A DNA stretch of 64,000 bases from Bacteroidota bacterium (lineage in GTDB: Bacteria > Bacteroidota > Bacteroidia > 2-12-FULL-35-15). Position 1 is the first letter of the stretch; every line of letters begins with the position of its first letter. Below are positions 1 through 8,702 of the stretch, piece by piece. The stretch is taken from positions 87,422 to 151,421 of the forward strand of contig JAOQAG010000038.1 in NCBI GenBank assembly GCA_025963715.1. Reading direction: 5' to 3'. The notes below the pieces were generated by a model. The model worked only from the letters and a program-made list of their open reading frames with translations. It searched no databases and was not told where the DNA came from. The position numbers and the translations under genes are program-made.

Positions 1-389
1 TGTTTGTAGTATTTAATTAACCGATCCCGCAACAGGTGCGGGATGACAGTATTGTTCATGAGTATCGTAAAAAACAACATCTTATTACAACATAACCAAA
101 AGTTTAAAGTTTGCTGTGCGCAGAAAGTAGTTTAAAGTTCAAAGTTTAAAGTTTTGCTGTGTGAATCGCTTCGCGATTATTTTACCACGAAGGCGCGGAG
201 ACGCAAAGAAAAAAAATTAGTTCGTTTTTTAATTGTCTTTGGTCACACGCATTTATATCCTTGCATTTGATAAACATAGTTTGGGGACAGTCCCCTATCT
301 TGACTCTTGCGCTAAGCTTCAGTGCGTGGATAGGGGATGAAGGGAGAGGTTTACATGCAGATTAGTAATTCGTTAAAATTCGTAATTCG
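1..389. repeat. Intergenic mosaic of short repeats upstream of the glycosyltransferase gene
   Basis: No gene is supported here. A small hairpin (ATCCCGC at 24-30 pairing with GCGGGAT at 38-44) ends in GATGACA, the edge of the REP-like family seen elsewhere. The block at 45-95 resembles 25346-25398. Positions 98-162 hold the AAGTTTAAAG / GCTGTGCGCAG block that recurs at most gene borders up to about 18.3 kb. The rest (163-354) has a 'cgaaggcgcggagacgcaaag' type stretch that is common intergenic filler in such genomes. A 12-codon ATG mini-ORF runs 355-393 and overlaps the start of the next gene by 4 nt. Confidence 0.6.
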
Positions 390-1625
390 TTGAATCTTTT
401 AATCATTGGTACTGTTTTTCCCGAACCGGCTTCATCTGCAGCCGGGAGCCGCATGATGCAATTAATAGCATTATTCAGATCACATTCCTGGAACATTACG
501 TTTGCAAGCGCGGCAACAGACAGTGAGTTTATGGTGGATCTTTCGGCGTTTGGACTTGATAAAATAACGATCGGGCTCAACAGCAGCAGTTTTGATGAAT
601 TTGTAAAAGGCTTGCAACCCGATGTGGTTTTGTTCGACCGTTTTATGATCGAAGAACAGTTTGGCTGGCGTGTAGCAGAAGCGTGCCCGGATGCGATGAG
701 GATATTGGATACCGAGGACCTGCATTGTTTGCGTGCGGCACGGCAGCTTGCATTCAAACAAAAACGCAGGTTTGAGATTGTCGATTTGTTGCAGGAAGAA
801 GTTGCAAAACGTGAAATTGCCAGCATTTTGCGCTGCGATCTTTCATTGATCATTTCACCTTTTGAAATGGAGCTGTTGCGCGATGTTTTTAAAATAGATC
901 CTGCGTTGTTGCATTATATTCCGTTTATGCTGGATAAAATCACGGAAGCTGAAACTGCCACCTGGTCTTCGTTTGAAGCGCGGAAAGGTTTTGTAAGCAT
1001 TGGTAATTTTTTACATGCTCCTAACTGGAATGCCGTATTGTTTTTAAAAGAAGAGATCTGGCCGCTGATCCGTAAACAATTACCGGAAGCGGAATTGAAG
1101 GTATACGGCGCGTATGCTTCTCAAAAAGTAAATGTATTGCATGCGCCTGCGGAAGGCTTTCACATTATGGGAAGAGCGGCATCTGCAAAAGAAGTGATCG
1201 GGAATGCCAAAGTATTGCTGGCACCTTTGCGCTTTGGTGCGGGAATAAAAGGAAAATTAACGGATGCTATGGAATGTGGAACGCCTGGTGTGACCACTGC
1301 AATAGGCACTGAAGGCATGCACGATACAATGGAGTGGAGCGGAATGATCGCGGATAACGCTGCGGAATTTGCCGCCGCTGCCGTAAAATTATATACACAT
1401 CGCGAAAGCTGGCAACAAGCGCAGGAGAATGGTATAAACATTATCAATGCTATTTACCCGAAAGAAGAATTGGGAGAAAAATTAATGCTGCGCATTGCTA
1501 CTGTAAAGCAAGATCTAAAACAACACCGGCTGCAAAATTTTACCGGCGCCATGCTGATGCATCATACTATTTCCGGTACAAAATACATGTCGAAATGGAT
1601 CGAAGCGAAGAATAAGAATGTGTAA
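390..1625 (+). CDS. Glycosyltransferase, probably GT4-like
   Basis: This 411-residue protein reads as a retaining, GT-B fold glycosyltransferase that would move a sugar from a nucleotide donor onto a polysaccharide, glycolipid or protein. The N-terminus (MNLLIIGTVFPEPASSAAG) fits the first Rossmann strand and acceptor-side loop. The C-terminal half has the family's donor-binding look: 'GFVSIGNFLHAPNWNA' near residue 204, and a 'KGKLTDAMECGTPGVTT' segment near 286-302 followed by an IGTEGM motif. The start is TTG at 390: an in-frame TAA at 366 leaves no upstream ATG, and the translation from TTG begins exactly at the fold's first strand. It stands alone, convergent with the next gene. Family is fairly clear; acceptor and sugar are unknown. 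Confidence 0.75.
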   Translation: MNLLIIGTVFPEPASSAAGSRMMQLIALFRSHSWNITFASAATDSEFMVDLSAFGLDKITIGLNSSSFDEFVKGLQPDVVLFDRFMIEEQFGWRVAEACPDAMRILDTEDLHCLRAARQLAFKQKRRFEIVDLLQEEVAKREIASILRCDLSLIISPFEMELLRDVFKIDPALLHYIPFMLDKITEAETATWSSFEARKGFVSIGNFLHAPNWNAVLFLKEEIWPLIRKQLPEAELKVYGAYASQKVNVLHAPAEGFHIMGRAASAKEVIGNAKVLLAPLRFGAGIKGKLTDAMECGTPGVTTAIGTEGMHDTMEWSGMIADNAAEFAAAAVKLYTHRESWQQAQENGINIINAIYPKEELGEKLMLRIATVKQDLKQHRLQNFTGAMLMHHTISGTKYMSKWIEAKNKNV

Positions 1626-1688
1626 GTGAGTTCAAAGTTCAAGGTTCAAAGTTTGCTTTGCGCAGATGCTGTGTTTTTTACATCTCGT

Positions 1689-1717
1689 GTTGGGCGTAGC
1701 GGCACACTACGCCCAAC
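1689..1717. terminator. Perfect 11-bp hairpin between convergent genes
   Basis: GTTGGGCGTAG (1689-1699) pairs perfectly with CTACGCCCAAC (1707-1717) around a 7-nt loop. It lies between the glycosyltransferase stop (1625, plus) and the AHSA1 gene stop (1743, minus), as expected for a bidirectional terminator. There is no long T-run on either side. Positions 1629-1672 just before it hold another copy of the TTCAAAGTTCAAGG-type intergenic block. Confidence 0.55.
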
Positions 1718-1742
1718 AGCACTAGCAACTAATTACTAACGA

Positions 1743-2198
1743 CTAGTTACTTTCTACTAGTTTCTTGATCTCCACCAAAATCGGGTTCCAGCCTTCGCCG
1801 TTGTTATATGCTTCCGTATAACGGCGCCCGCCATCGGCCACTTTGCTGTAATCGCCCTGCGTTACGGTTAATACGGTTTGCCCGTTTTCTGTTGTAAGCA
1901 GATACGTTACATCCAGGTAATTTTCGGGAATGTCGGCAATGGTAGTATTGTTAGGATCAATGGTGGTATACGTCAGTAATTTTTCCGGTTGAATTTCCAA
2001 GATGCTGCCTTTTACAGCCACAAAGTCCTTTCCTTCATATTCCATTCTCCATAACAGGGAACTGCCCGGTTTCCAGTCCGAAACAGTTTCGCAGCCGAAC
2101 ATGTATTTTTTTGTCTGTTCCGGGTTTACCAGTGCGTCCCATACTTTTGCTGCCGGTGCGTTGATGGTGATAACGTTTTTTATGATCAGTGGATCCAT
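1743..2198 (-). CDS. AHSA1-type SRPBCC domain protein
   Basis: A 151-residue protein that fits a single START/SRPBCC helix-grip fold of the AHSA1 (activator of Hsp90 ATPase homologue 1-like) family. Seen: 'INAPAAKVWDALVNPEQTKKY' near the N-terminus (residues ~13-33), the strand pair 'SSLLWRMEYEGKDF', 'GSILEIQPEKLLTYTT', and a C-terminal helix 'EGWNPILVEIKKLVE'. This layout is typical for cytosolic, ligand-binding or stress-related proteins; most bacterial members have no assigned substrate. Length is normal for the family. The gene is divergent from the metallophosphoesterase gene, and a Bacteroidota -7-like box lies just upstream. The family call is firm; the function is unknown. Confidence 0.85.
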   Translation of the reverse strand: MDPLIIKNVITINAPAAKVWDALVNPEQTKKYMFGCETVSDWKPGSSLLWRMEYEGKDFVAVKGSILEIQPEKLLTYTTIDPNNTTIADIPENYLDVTYLLTTENGQTVLTVTQGDYSKVADGGRRYTEAYNNGEGWNPILVEIKKLVESN

Positions 2199-2224
2199 TG
2201 AATGTTTGTTTTTATAAGTGTTTT

Positions 2225-2232
2225 CAAAAGTA
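2225..2232 (-). promoter_or_regulatory. Possible -7 box for the AHSA1 gene
   Basis: On the minus strand this reads TACTTTTG, matching the Bacteroidota sigma-ABfr -7 consensus TAnnTTTG. It would give a leader of about 20 nt before the ATG at 2198. No TTTG -33 element is seen at the right distance, so support is partial. Confidence 0.35.
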
Positions 2233-2282
2233 CTTTTTCCGATCCGTTTTTTGCCTGAAAATTTAAATTATCGGATGGAAAC

Positions 2283-2313
2283 TTTGTAATCAAAAAATGT
2301 TTCCGTAGTTTTG
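2283..2313 (+). promoter_or_regulatory. Bacteroidota-type promoter for the metallophosphoesterase gene
   Basis: TTTG at 2283-2286, a 19-nt spacer, then TAGTTTTG at 2306-2313: a full match to the TTTG-N19-TAnnTTTG consensus. Transcription would start near 2320, about 16 nt before the ATG at 2336. Confidence 0.65.
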
Positions 2314-2335
2314 CTGCCTCCAATTTTATAATATT

Positions 2336-3598
2336 ATGAGCATCATCATCCGCATTTTTCTTATCGGAATATTTTTATTTTTAGTTGACCTGTATTTTTA
2401 CCAGGCGCTCCGTACTATTATGGCAGGAGCTTCCGTTAGCCGTAAGAATCTTGTATTTTACATTTACTGGGGCTTTACCATTTTCAGCTTTCTGCTGTTT
2501 TTAACACCTGTGTTTTTCACTTTTTCGCATTTTCCAAAATTCATCCGTATTTATGTGTTTGCTTTTGTGGTGATGCTGATTATTTCAAAACTCATCGGTT
2601 CTGTATTTATTGCGGTGGATGACCTGGTGCGTTTGTTTCGCTGGATCGCCAGTTATTTTTCAAAACCAACCGACGTGGTCACCGAATCGGTGCAAAATCC
2701 ACATGCGATCTCCCGTTTGAAATTCCTGAATTACATTGCACTGGGAATGGCAGCATTGCCTTTTGCCAGCTTTATTTACGGAATGGTAAAAGGCGCGTTC
2801 GATTATAAAGTACACCGCATCCGGGTAACGTTACCAAACTTACCTGCGGAGTTCAACGGCTTAAAGATCGTGCAGATCTCGGACATTCATTCGGGAAGTT
2901 TTGTTTCCAGCGAACCGCTGGAACATGCGGTGCGTATTGTGAATGAGCAAAAAGGCGACATTGTTTTTTTTACAGGAGATTTGGTAAACGACCGTGCAGT
3001 GGAAGTAGAGCCGTTTATGGATGTGCTGAATAAAATCACAGCGCCAATGGGCGTTTTCAGTACGCTTGGCAATCATGATTACGGAGATTATACCACCTGG
3101 GACAGTGCTGAACAAAAAAGAGAAAACCTCGAAGATCTGAAACAGAAGCACGCGCAATTGGGTTGGAAATTAATGATGAACGAACACGTAACGCTTAAAA
3201 AGGGCGATGCAGAAATAGCACTGATCGGGATTGAGAACTGGGGTGGAAATTTAAATTTCCCGAAATACGGCGACATGAAAAAAGCGTATGCCGGAACGGA
3301 AAAATATCCGGTGAAATTATTATTGTCGCATGATCCTTCGCATTGGGACAAACAAGTACGCACGGAATATCCGGATGTGGACATCACGTTCAGCGGCCAC
3401 ACACACGGCTTTCAGTTCGGGATCGAAATTCCCGGTTTCAGATGGAGCCCCTCACAATATGTTTACAAGGAATGGGCTGGATTGTATACCGAAAACAATC
3501 AGCACATTTATGTGAATCGCGGATTGGGTTTCCTTGGTTATCCGGGCAGAGTAGGCATTCTGCCGGAGATCACCGTGATGGAATTGTACAATTCTTAA
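2336..3598 (+). CDS. Membrane-anchored metallophosphoesterase (YkuE/YaeI-like)
   Basis: 420 residues: about four hydrophobic segments in residues 1-150, then a calcineurin-like phosphoesterase domain. The metal-site motifs are all visible: D183-x-H185 in 'QISDIHSG', GD215 in 'FTGDLVND', GN246H247D in 'LGNHDYGDY', H332 in 'LSHDPSHW', and GH355-T-H357 in 'SGHTHGFQFG'. It should bind two metal ions and hydrolyse a phosphoester. Relatives include YkuE/LpxG-type proteins acting on membrane lipids such as UDP-diacylglucosamine; that substrate is possible but not shown here. The TM part places it in the inner membrane. A good promoter lies directly upstream. Confidence 0.85.
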   Translation: MSIIIRIFLIGIFLFLVDLYFYQALRTIMAGASVSRKNLVFYIYWGFTIFSFLLFLTPVFFTFSHFPKFIRIYVFAFVVMLIISKLIGSVFIAVDDLVRLFRWIASYFSKPTDVVTESVQNPHAISRLKFLNYIALGMAALPFASFIYGMVKGAFDYKVHRIRVTLPNLPAEFNGLKIVQISDIHSGSFVSSEPLEHAVRIVNEQKGDIVFFTGDLVNDRAVEVEPFMDVLNKITAPMGVFSTLGNHDYGDYTTWDSAEQKRENLEDLKQKHAQLGWKLMMNEHVTLKKGDAEIALIGIENWGGNLNFPKYGDMKKAYAGTEKYPVKLLLSHDPSHWDKQVRTEYPDVDITFSGHTHGFQFGIEIPGFRWSPSQYVYKEWAGLYTENNQHIYVNRGLGFLGYPGRVGILPEITVMELYNS

Positions 3599-3753
3599 TT
3601 TGAAAATGAGACAATTTGAAAATTTGAAAATGTGCTAATTTGAAAATGTACTGTGTGCTTTTTTACACACAGCTAACTTTGAACCTTGAACTTTGAACCT
3701 TTTTAGCACACAGCAAACTTTAAACTTTTGAACTTTAAACTTTGAACTTATTT
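3596..3753. repeat. AATTTGAAAATG tandem block and TTTGAACTT block
   Basis: Right after the stop codon, AATTTGAAAATG-like units recur (about 3596-3650). Positions 3667-3751 hold the TTGAACTTTGAACCT / AAACTTTAAACTTTTGAACT repeat in the reverse orientation to the copy at 98-162. The block runs to 3 nt before the ATG of the next gene. Confidence 0.7.
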
Positions 3754-4833
3754 ATGGATGCATTAAAAGACATGTTCAATAAAAAATTCTACGAGCGTTT
3801 GGCTGTGGGATTTAGTAAGGCGGATAAAAATTTTCATCCCGATAAATTTGTAAAAGAAGTAGTAAAAAATACGGAAGAGCTATCGCTGAACCAGCGGCTG
3901 CGAAATACTTCCGTGATATTGCACAATCATTTACCGGCGGATTATAAAAAAGCAGCGGCCATTATTTTGGAAGTAGCACCTGCATTTGGTGGTTATACAG
4001 CCTTGGTATTTCCTGATTTTGTTGGTTTGTATGGTCACGATCATGTAGATCTTTCGCTGGATGCTTTGAAAGAATTAACGCAATACAGCTCTTCCGAATT
4101 TGCGATCCGCGAATATTTAAAACGCGACCTCAACAAGACGATCAAGGTAATGTATAAATGGGCGGAAAATAAAAATCCGCATGTGAGAAGGCTTTCCAGT
4201 GAAGGAAGCCGGCCGCGTTTGCCATGGTCGTTTAGTTTGGAGCAGATCGCAAAAAATCCGGAGCTGACCAAACCCATTTTAGAATTATTAAAAGCTGATC
4301 CGGAATTGTATGTAAAAAAATCGGTAGCAAACCACCTCAATGATTTTTCAAAAAATCAGGCCGACTGGATGTTGAACCTGATCAATTCCTGGGATAAAAA
4401 AAATGAGCATACCGCCTGGATCATCAAGCATGCCAGCCGTACGCTTATTAAAAAAGGCGATGCACGTTCGCTTGCCGTATTTGATTTTGAGAAAAATGCA
4501 AAACTAAAAGTGGAGCATCTTGCAATTAAAAAGAATAAAATAAAATTGGGCGAACAATTGGAGTTTAGTTTTGATGTGATCTCCGAAAAAAACAAATCCC
4601 AAAAGCTGGTGATCGATTACGCGATCCATTATGCAAAAAAATCCGGCGAATCCTCCCGCAAGGTATTTAAGCTGAAAGAGTTAAATTTAAAAGCAAATGC
4701 CACTGAGAAGATCACAAAAAAGCAGCTGTTCAAGGATTTTTCTACCCGTAAGCATTATGCAGGAAAACATACGCTGGAAATTTTAGTAAATGGAAAATCG
4801 TATGGGGAGAAGAGTTTTGTTTTAGAAGTTTAA
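3754..4833 (+). CDS. alkC: AlkC-type DNA glycosylase with C-terminal Ig-like domain
   Basis: 359 residues from ATG 3754 (a TTG at 3742 lies inside the intergenic repeat and is less likely). The N-terminal ~250 residues are the ALK (HEAT-like) repeat fold of the AlkC/AlkD alkylpurine DNA glycosylases, which excise bases such as 3-methyladenine without base flipping. The block 'VRRLSSEGSRPRLPW' (145-159) is characteristic of AlkC, as is 'PDFVGLYGHDH' near 87-97. Residues ~255-359 are beta-rich (KLKVEHLAIKKNKIKLGEQ..., ending 'KHTLEILVNGKSYGEKSF') and fit the C-terminal Ig-like domain described for one AlkC subgroup. It stands alone between repeats. The family is confident; the lesion range is inferred from relatives. 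Confidence 0.85.
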   Translation: MDALKDMFNKKFYERLAVGFSKADKNFHPDKFVKEVVKNTEELSLNQRLRNTSVILHNHLPADYKKAAAIILEVAPAFGGYTALVFPDFVGLYGHDHVDLSLDALKELTQYSSSEFAIREYLKRDLNKTIKVMYKWAENKNPHVRRLSSEGSRPRLPWSFSLEQIAKNPELTKPILELLKADPELYVKKSVANHLNDFSKNQADWMLNLINSWDKKNEHTAWIIKHASRTLIKKGDARSLAVFDFEKNAKLKVEHLAIKKNKIKLGEQLEFSFDVISEKNKSQKLVIDYAIHYAKKSGESSRKVFKLKELNLKANATEKITKKQLFKDFSTRKHYAGKHTLEILVNGKSYGEKSFVLEV

Positions 4834-5231
4834 AGTTAGAAGGTTATAAAGTTAAAAGTTTGCTGTGTTTAATTCGGAGTGCAATCCTACTCTTTACTGT
4901 CATCCCGGGCATGACCCGGGATCTGTTAATTAAATACTGCAAGCATTTATGAGATCCCGGGTCAGGCCCGGAATGACAGCTTCGAAGGAAAAGCACCAAT
5001 AAAGTAAACATTCATCCCACACAGCAACCACACAGATTAGTATATTGGTACTCATTGGTATTTAGTAGAGACACAGATTCGTTTTTCTTTCCTGTTCCTG
5101 CCCGAATCGTTCAGGCGGGCGTTATCTGTAAATAAATTATTGCGGATTAAACACAGGAAACATACAGATTAGTATATTAGTACAAATTAGTATTTAGTAG
5201 AAAACCTGTTATATAGTAGAAAACCTGTTAT
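4834..5231. repeat. Intergenic mosaic with REP-like palindromic pair
   Basis: A 398-bp gap without a gene. It contains an AAAGTTTGCTGTG block (4829-4870), a REP-like pair (4899-4979: GTCATCCCGGGC arm and its inverted partner ending GGAATGACAG, about 40 nt apart), a CTGCCCGAATCGTTCAGGCG block (5099-5122; inverted copy near 16679-16702), two AGATTAGTATATTGGTA-type blocks, and a perfect 19-bp tandem repeat (TAGTAGAAAACCTGTTATA at 5195-5213 and 5214-5232) whose last base is the A of the next gene's ATG. Confidence 0.75.
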
Positions 5232-6242
5232 ATGAAATCGAAAAGCCTCCAGTTTGTTCAATATATTGCACTTCTTGCCGCCGGGTTGATCCTTTCCTGG
5301 CTTTTTTTTAAAAATTTTAATTTCCAGGAACTAAAGCAGAACATCAGCAATGGTAATTTTTCCTGGTTTTATGTGGTGATGCTTGTAACACTGCTGGTCT
5401 ACATTATCCGTGTGTTGCGCTGGCAAATGCTTATCCGCGCTATCGGGCACGAAACCAAATTTATCAATGCCTTTGCAGCACTGGCGATCAGTTATTTTGT
5501 GAGCTTTATCATTCCGCGCCTGGGAGAAGTAACGCGTTGTTTGTCCATTAAAAAATACCACGATATTCCTTTCATGCAATTGCTCGGAACTGTAATTATA
5601 GAGCGGGTGGTGGACGTGATCAGCTTGTTTGTTTTATTGCTGATCACACTGGCGCTGCAATTCAATGTGATTATCGAATTTGTACAAATAAATATCTTCC
5701 GGCCGTTTTACGAAGGCGTGATCGTAAAGATCGTTGCCGGAAATTTAACAGTGCTCATCATTGCAGTATCTATATTATTAATCAGCTTGTTCCTGTTTTT
5801 TTATTTCCGGAAATACATCCGCGAAAAATCCCCAAAGCTCATCGTGCAGTTTGTAGAAGGCTTAAAACAAGGATTGGCAAGCATTGCAGCGCTGAAACAA
5901 AAAAAAATATTTATCCTCTATACATTTTTAATCTGGACAGGTTATTATTTTATGACGTATTTCTGGTTCTTCGTTTTTAAAGAAACATCGGTGCTTGGTT
6001 GGGGTGCATGCCTGAGCATCGTGAGCATTGGCAGCATCGGCCGCTCGGTACCGATCCAGGGCGGTGGAATGGGCGCGTATCATTTTTTAGTAGCAAGCGT
6101 GGTAATGCTGTACGGCGTTTCTATTGAATTTGGTAAAACACTGGCAACTGTGATCCATGCCGGACAAGCTTTTTTTACACTGGTAATGGGCATTGTGGGG
6201 TTGATTATTTTTTATGCGGGGTATTTTAAGAAAAAAATTTAA
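5232..6242 (+). CDS. UPF0104 / lysylphosphatidylglycerol synthase TM-region family membrane protein
   Basis: A 336-residue integral membrane protein with about eight hydrophobic segments, of the flippase-like UPF0104 (PF03706) type. Visible family marks are a short basic loop after the second helix (VLRWQMLIRAIG, residues ~57-68), 'PRLGEVTRCLSIKKYHDIPF' (~96-115), an 'ERVVDVISLFVLL' helix, and 'GRSVPIQGGGMGAYHFLV' (~273-290). It lacks the cytosolic transferase domain of MprF, so it is more likely a lipid-linked transport or flipping protein of the cytoplasmic membrane than an aminoacyl transferase. The start codon abuts a 19-bp tandem repeat. Substrate unknown. Confidence 0.8.
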   Translation: MKSKSLQFVQYIALLAAGLILSWLFFKNFNFQELKQNISNGNFSWFYVVMLVTLLVYIIRVLRWQMLIRAIGHETKFINAFAALAISYFVSFIIPRLGEVTRCLSIKKYHDIPFMQLLGTVIIERVVDVISLFVLLLITLALQFNVIIEFVQINIFRPFYEGVIVKIVAGNLTVLIIAVSILLISLFLFFYFRKYIREKSPKLIVQFVEGLKQGLASIAALKQKKIFILYTFLIWTGYYFMTYFWFFVFKETSVLGWGACLSIVSIGSIGRSVPIQGGGMGAYHFLVASVVMLYGVSIEFGKTLATVIHAGQAFFTLVMGIVGLIIFYAGYFKKKI

Positions 6243-6588
6243 AGTTCAAGGTTTGCTGTGCGCAGAAAATAAGTTCAAAGTTTAAAGTTCAAAGCTTACT
6301 GTGTGCAGATGCTGTGGGCTAAATCAGAGATAAATTTCCCTCCGTATTGTCATCCCGGGCTTGACCCGGGATCTGTTAATTTAAGAACGTAAGGCATACT
6401 GCAAACATTTATGAGATCCCGGGTCAAGCCCGGGATGACAGTTTTGAAAGGAGAGTACAACTAAAATAAACATCCGTTACATCTCGCACACAGATTCGCA
6501 ATATTCGTTTTTGTCCGTTATCCGTATAAATCCGTTCCATCCGCAAAATCCGCGTTCCATCACACACAGATTAGTATATTGGTATTCA
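6243..6588. repeat. Intergenic mosaic, second copy, flanking the UPF0104 gene
   Basis: Same order of blocks as 4834-5231: AAGTTCAAGGTTTGCTGTG (6241-6316, beginning in the stop codon), a REP-like pair (6349-6441, CATCCCGGGCTTGACCCGGG and its inverted partner), then an ACAGATTAGTATATTGGTA block (about 6563-6600) that runs into the 3' end of the next gene. The UPF0104 gene is thus bracketed by two direct copies of the composite. Confidence 0.75.
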
Positions 6589-7107
6589 TTAGTATTTAGT
6601 AGATAATTTCTTCAACACTTTCTTCGCCCTGGAATGAAACGCCGCTGTTGTTTTAGGAAGCTGATCCTCGATCGCTGCTTTTAATTCGTTTTTTAATTCG
6701 GGATATTGTTTTATTAAATTGGAAAGTACTTCCAGCGCAAATACTTTAACGGCAACGGTTTCGGTAGGGCTTAAAATAAAATCAAAACAAATAGTGATCG
6801 CTTTTCCTTTTGATTTTTCGGGAAGCTCTTGTGTGGTAAGTGCACGCAGCATGTGCCGCTTGATCCCATCGTTATTGAAACGTTCGATGGTGTCAATAAA
6901 TTTAGAAGCGTAAGGTTTTATTAACTGCGGATGTTTTTTTGAAATGATCGTGAGCAGCCAGGAAGCACGGTGCGGAAGCGGTTGCTGTTCCTGGTAAATA
7001 ATATCAATTATTTTTTTGAATTCAGCGGGATCATCGCCAATTGCGTTGGCAATGCGGTCCATGTTGGAACGCGAACGATCGGCTGTTAATTCGGCAATGT
7101 AATTCAC
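6589..7107 (-). CDS. HEAT-like helical repeat protein, function unknown
   Basis: 172 residues, no signal peptide, all-helical by composition, with repeated helix-pair patterns such as 'HRASWLLTIISKKHPQLI', 'GIKRHMLRALTTQELP' and 'AVKVFALEVLSNLIKQYPEL'. This is typical of HEAT/ARM scaffolds, which bind other proteins. The C-terminus is basic (RAKKVLKKLSTKY). It follows the beta-helix lipoprotein gene by only 8 bp on the same strand, so the two are probably co-transcribed. The 3' end overlaps the TATTTAGTAG intergenic block, hinting that the last codons may derive from it. No specific function can be given. Confidence 0.7.
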   Translation of the reverse strand: MNYIAELTADRSRSNMDRIANAIGDDPAEFKKIIDIIYQEQQPLPHRASWLLTIISKKHPQLIKPYASKFIDTIERFNNDGIKRHMLRALTTQELPEKSKGKAITICFDFILSPTETVAVKVFALEVLSNLIKQYPELKNELKAAIEDQLPKTTAAFHSRAKKVLKKLSTKY

Positions 7108-7115
7108 GAAAGCAG

Positions 7116-8579
7116 TTAATGAAATTCGTACGCGCCTATATCTGGTGTGGTATCCCGCGGATAATTATTCAAATCGAAGAATGGAACAATAATGCTTGTG
7201 TTGCCATTATTGACTGCAATGGAAGTGGCGCTGTTCAGTTCATAATCATTAACAGTCACATCCTTAAAACCCGGATTGTTATTCTGGAAACAACCCGTGT
7301 AATGGCTGTTGCTGAAGCTCCTTACGCTCTTGATCACGCAATGGTCGAACTGGTAAGAAAACGGCGCGCCTGAACCCGCAACAGTATCAATGCCTACTTC
7401 TTCCGCCTGATCGCCGTAAATAATGCAATTGGCAAAATAGCAGCTGTCCATCGGGTACACAAAAGTGGTACCTGAACTGGTGTAATTATTATTCATGGCC
7501 AGCACCGGCGTGGTACGTGCTGTTGATGATGAAGAGCTTCCACTGGATCCGGTCCAGAAATCAGCAAATGTACATTGCACAAAGCTGTAATTGCCACCCA
7601 GCGTAAGCGCCGCTACATATTGTCCGCAATTGGCAAACAAACAATTATTGCTGCGGATGTGTGCGGTTTGCCCGAAAATAGCCGCTGCCTGCATGTTTTT
7701 GATCACCGTATTTGTAAGGACCAATGTTGGCTGTGAATCGGCTGTACTATCGGCCTGAACACCAATACTGCCGTTTTTAATAATGGCCCAATCGATCACA
7801 TTATCCTTACTTCCCTTCGAAAGCCAGATCTTGCCCCATTGTCCGGGTACATCCTTGTATTCCGCTTCCAGTCGCATGCCCTGAAAGGTAACCTCGTTAC
7901 CCGGAGCGCCACTCACTACCAGCGTTCCCTGGTCAAAAACCCATAAAACCGCGCTGTTATAAAAATAACATTTGGTACCCGCCAGCATCGTCAGTTTGCA
8001 ATGCGAATCAATAACGGTATGCCCGAAAAACAAATGGGGCTTATCATTCGGGAGGATCGTATCAAAATTTTCTCTTCCGGTGATGGAGTAGGGCGGTAAT
8101 CCGTTGGTCGGAAAATGATCGGGCTTGTGGATGTACACATTCTGCCCGACCGCTGTTAATTTTACATTTTGTGAGTTTCCGTTGGTTTCGAAAATAACGG
8201 AATCCTTGATCAGTAAAGGAGAAGAAGCGCTGGTTGGATCTACTGTTACCTGTACAAAAACAAACAGGCTGTCGCCGCCCAAAATCTCCACATCCGAAAT
8301 GCTTTTGCCGGATATGCCATCCACATTGAGCTTAAACGGGGATCCGTTACCCATTGCCAGGTAAACCCTTGAAATATTAAGCGGTTGGGAATGATGGTTA
8401 TAAATGCGGAACGACATGGTAGTGGAGCCGAGCGAAGTAAAAACGGTATCGAACAATACGGAATCCGTTGAAAAATCAAGCTTTGCAGAAGAATCGGTGA
8501 GCAGCTGATCCTTTTTACAGGAAGGAAAAAACAAGCAGGAAACAACCGCTAAAAGGAAAACGTATTTTATAAACTTCAT
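7116..8579 (-). CDS. Lipoprotein with predicted right-handed beta-helix
   Basis: 487 residues from ATG 8579 (a longer start at 8606 would put nine polar residues before the signal peptide). The N-terminus 'MKFIKYVFLLAVVSCLFFPS' followed by CKKD is a lipoprotein signal with the lipobox cysteine at about residue 21. Residues ~30-150 look like an Ig-like/choice-of-anchor module ('LDFSTDSVLFDTVFTSLGST'). From ~200 on there are repeated short strands with N and G turns (AGTKCYFYNSAVLWVFDQG, NVIDWAIIKNGSIGVQADS), the pattern of a parallel beta-helix as in pectate-lyase-like or polymorphic outer-membrane proteins; it ends 'PDIGAYEFH', a common end of this group. Likely a surface or periplasmic lipoprotein; ligand unknown. 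Confidence 0.75.
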   Translation of the reverse strand: MKFIKYVFLLAVVSCLFFPSCKKDQLLTDSSAKLDFSTDSVLFDTVFTSLGSTTMSFRIYNHHSQPLNISRVYLAMGNGSPFKLNVDGISGKSISDVEILGGDSLFVFVQVTVDPTSASSPLLIKDSVIFETNGNSQNVKLTAVGQNVYIHKPDHFPTNGLPPYSITGRENFDTILPNDKPHLFFGHTVIDSHCKLTMLAGTKCYFYNSAVLWVFDQGTLVVSGAPGNEVTFQGMRLEAEYKDVPGQWGKIWLSKGSKDNVIDWAIIKNGSIGVQADSTADSQPTLVLTNTVIKNMQAAAIFGQTAHIRSNNCLFANCGQYVAALTLGGNYSFVQCTFADFWTGSSGSSSSSTARTTPVLAMNNNYTSSGTTFVYPMDSCYFANCIIYGDQAEEVGIDTVAGSGAPFSYQFDHCVIKSVRSFSNSHYTGCFQNNNPGFKDVTVNDYELNSATSIAVNNGNTSIIVPFFDLNNYPRDTTPDIGAYEFH

Positions 8580-8702
8580 ATTACAAATATAATGTTGATG
8601 CCTCACACAAACGGTATTTTATAGTAAATATTTTACAGCGGAGGCAATCGGGAGATCTTTTATGGAAATGTTAAAAGTGTAGCATCTGTACGATAAAAAT
8701 CT

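Noticed and set aside
8584..8611. CAAATATA ... CAAA as a promoter for the beta-helix lipoprotein gene
   Set aside because: The -7 box would lie only about 5 nt from the ATG and the spacer to CAAA is 16 nt, too short for the consensus.
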